From Candidatus Saganbacteria bacterium (GTDB lineage Bacteria > Margulisbacteria > WOR-1 > O2-12-FULL-45-9), in NCBI GenBank assembly GCA_016932255.1, contig JAFGDE010000009.1, positions 1 through 64,000 of the forward strand: a stretch of 64,000 bases of DNA, read 5' to 3'. Positions 63,523-64,000 of this stretch are shown piece after piece (the first letter of the stretch is position 1; every line of letters starts with the position of its first letter). Under the pieces are notes generated by a model. The model made no database searches, was not told the DNA's origin, and saw only the letters and a program-made list of their open reading frames with translations. Both the position numbers and the translations under genes were made by a program.

Positions 63523-64000
63523 ATGCACCTGCCGCGCCGGAGAAGGATCATGCTTTTCCTGGTCATTCTGGGACCGGGTGTTATTTCTGCGCTGGCCGGC
63601 AATGATGCCGGCGGCACGGCAACCTATTCGATCGTCGGCGCGCGTTTCGGTTATCATATGCTCTGGATGCTTATCCTGGTGGGTGTTTCCCTGGTCGTGA
63701 TACAGGAGATGTGCGCCCGGATGGGTGTTGTCACAGGCAAGGGGCTTTCTGACCTGATCAGAGAAGAGTTCGGTTTACGCTGGACCTTCTTTGCCATGCT
63801 TATCCTGCTGATCGCCAATGTGGCCGTGACCATTTCCGAGTTTGCCGGCATTGCTGCCAGCCTTGAGATCTTTGGCCTGACCAGGTTCATTTCAGTGCCG
63901 CTGATGGTCGTAGTCATCTGGTTCCTGATGACGCGGGGCAGTTACAAAGGCGTCGAACGGATCTTTTTTGCCATGTGTTTTGTCTATTTCGCCTATATTT
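63523..64000 (+). CDS. Nramp-family divalent metal transporter (partial)
   Basis: The first 159 residues are seen; the gene runs off the window. Membrane helices start at MLFLVILGPGVISALAGND. The region GPGVISALAGNDAGGTATY corresponds to TM1 of Nramp proteins, whose canonical metal motif is DPGN; here it reads NDAGG. Further helices (MLWMLILVGVSLVVIQEM, FFAMLILLIANVAVTISEF) follow. Nramp proteins import Mn2+, Fe2+ or, in one branch, Mg2+. Pairing with an MgtE-type sensor makes Mg2+ a plausible cargo. Confidence 0.85.
   Translation, partial: MHLPRRRRIMLFLVILGPGVISALAGNDAGGTATYSIVGARFGYHMLWMLILVGVSLVVIQEMCARMGVVTGKGLSDLIREEFGLRWTFFAMLILLIANVAVTISEFAGIAASLEIFGLTRFISVPLMVVVIWFLMTRGSYKGVERIFFAMCFVYFAYI

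Overview
This 64 kb window is densely packed with core bacterial genes. It carries about 60 protein genes and seven tRNA genes, no gap without a gene exceeds 300 bases, and no phage, insertion sequence, CRISPR array or rRNA is visible. GC content looks moderate, a little above 50% by eye. Several genes point to a bacterium with an outer membrane: an LptD/OstA-like protein, a PpiC/SurA-like periplasmic isomerase, an HtrA protease, a lipoprotein, a small beta-barrel-like protein, and class A and B penicillin-binding proteins. The gene set (pyruvoyl arginine decarboxylase, radical SAM activase, formate-tetrahydrofolate ligase, GuaB3, DUF5679, DUF134) suits an uncultivated anaerobic lineage. My tentative guess is the Margulisbacteria/WOR-1 (Saganbacteria) neighbourhood of Cyanobacteria, but the sequence does not prove it.

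Layout. 1-3.3 kb: two tRNA-Ser genes, an HNH nuclease, tRNA-Asp, an orphan YcaO protein, and a divergent DUF134 regulator with a perfect palindrome in its promoter. 3.3-7.4 kb: arginine decarboxylase, radical SAM activase, YibE/F transporter and a PAS histidine kinase. 7.4-11.9 kb: tRNA-Lys, tRNA-Phe, three envelope proteins of unknown role, and two tRNA-Thr genes bracketing a small membrane protein and a divergent FabD-like protein. 11.9-18.1 kb: a tight operon of metallo-beta-lactamase fold protein, holA, a class B PBP, trpS, scpA, scpB and queE. 19-26 kb: DUF5679, dnaE, hisI, uvrA and a 37-residue membrane peptide. 26-36 kb: a tRNA-binding domain protein, an unusual transaldolase, then dnaB-lptD-tmk-alaS-ruvX-mltG. 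36-45 kb: guaA, a 2H-like protein, guaB3, htrA with a zinc-ribbon protein, a barrel-like protein, a VWA lipoprotein and glyA. 45-53 kb: ftsE-ftsX-ppiC/TPR-delta-60 protein, then sugar phosphomutase and PBP1A on the other strand. 53-57 kb: aroQ-pepQ-ispD-divergent PAP2-dxs. 57-64 kb: fhs-folE, dprA, a hypothetical protein, and a detached MgtE-type sensor followed by a partial Nramp-family transporter.

How it works together. Most genes lie in compact operons with 4-nt ATGA or 8-nt overlaps. At least eight first genes have no Shine-Dalgarno and a -10 box 3-10 nt before the start codon, which suggests leaderless mRNAs. Several families of short interspersed repeats sit between genes, flank glyA, and even lie inside ispD and dprA.

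The points most worth a second look are the MgtE-sensor/Nramp pair, the transaldolase that has lost two catalytic residues, the intragenic repeats, the leaderless promoters, and the orphan YcaO/DUF134 locus.
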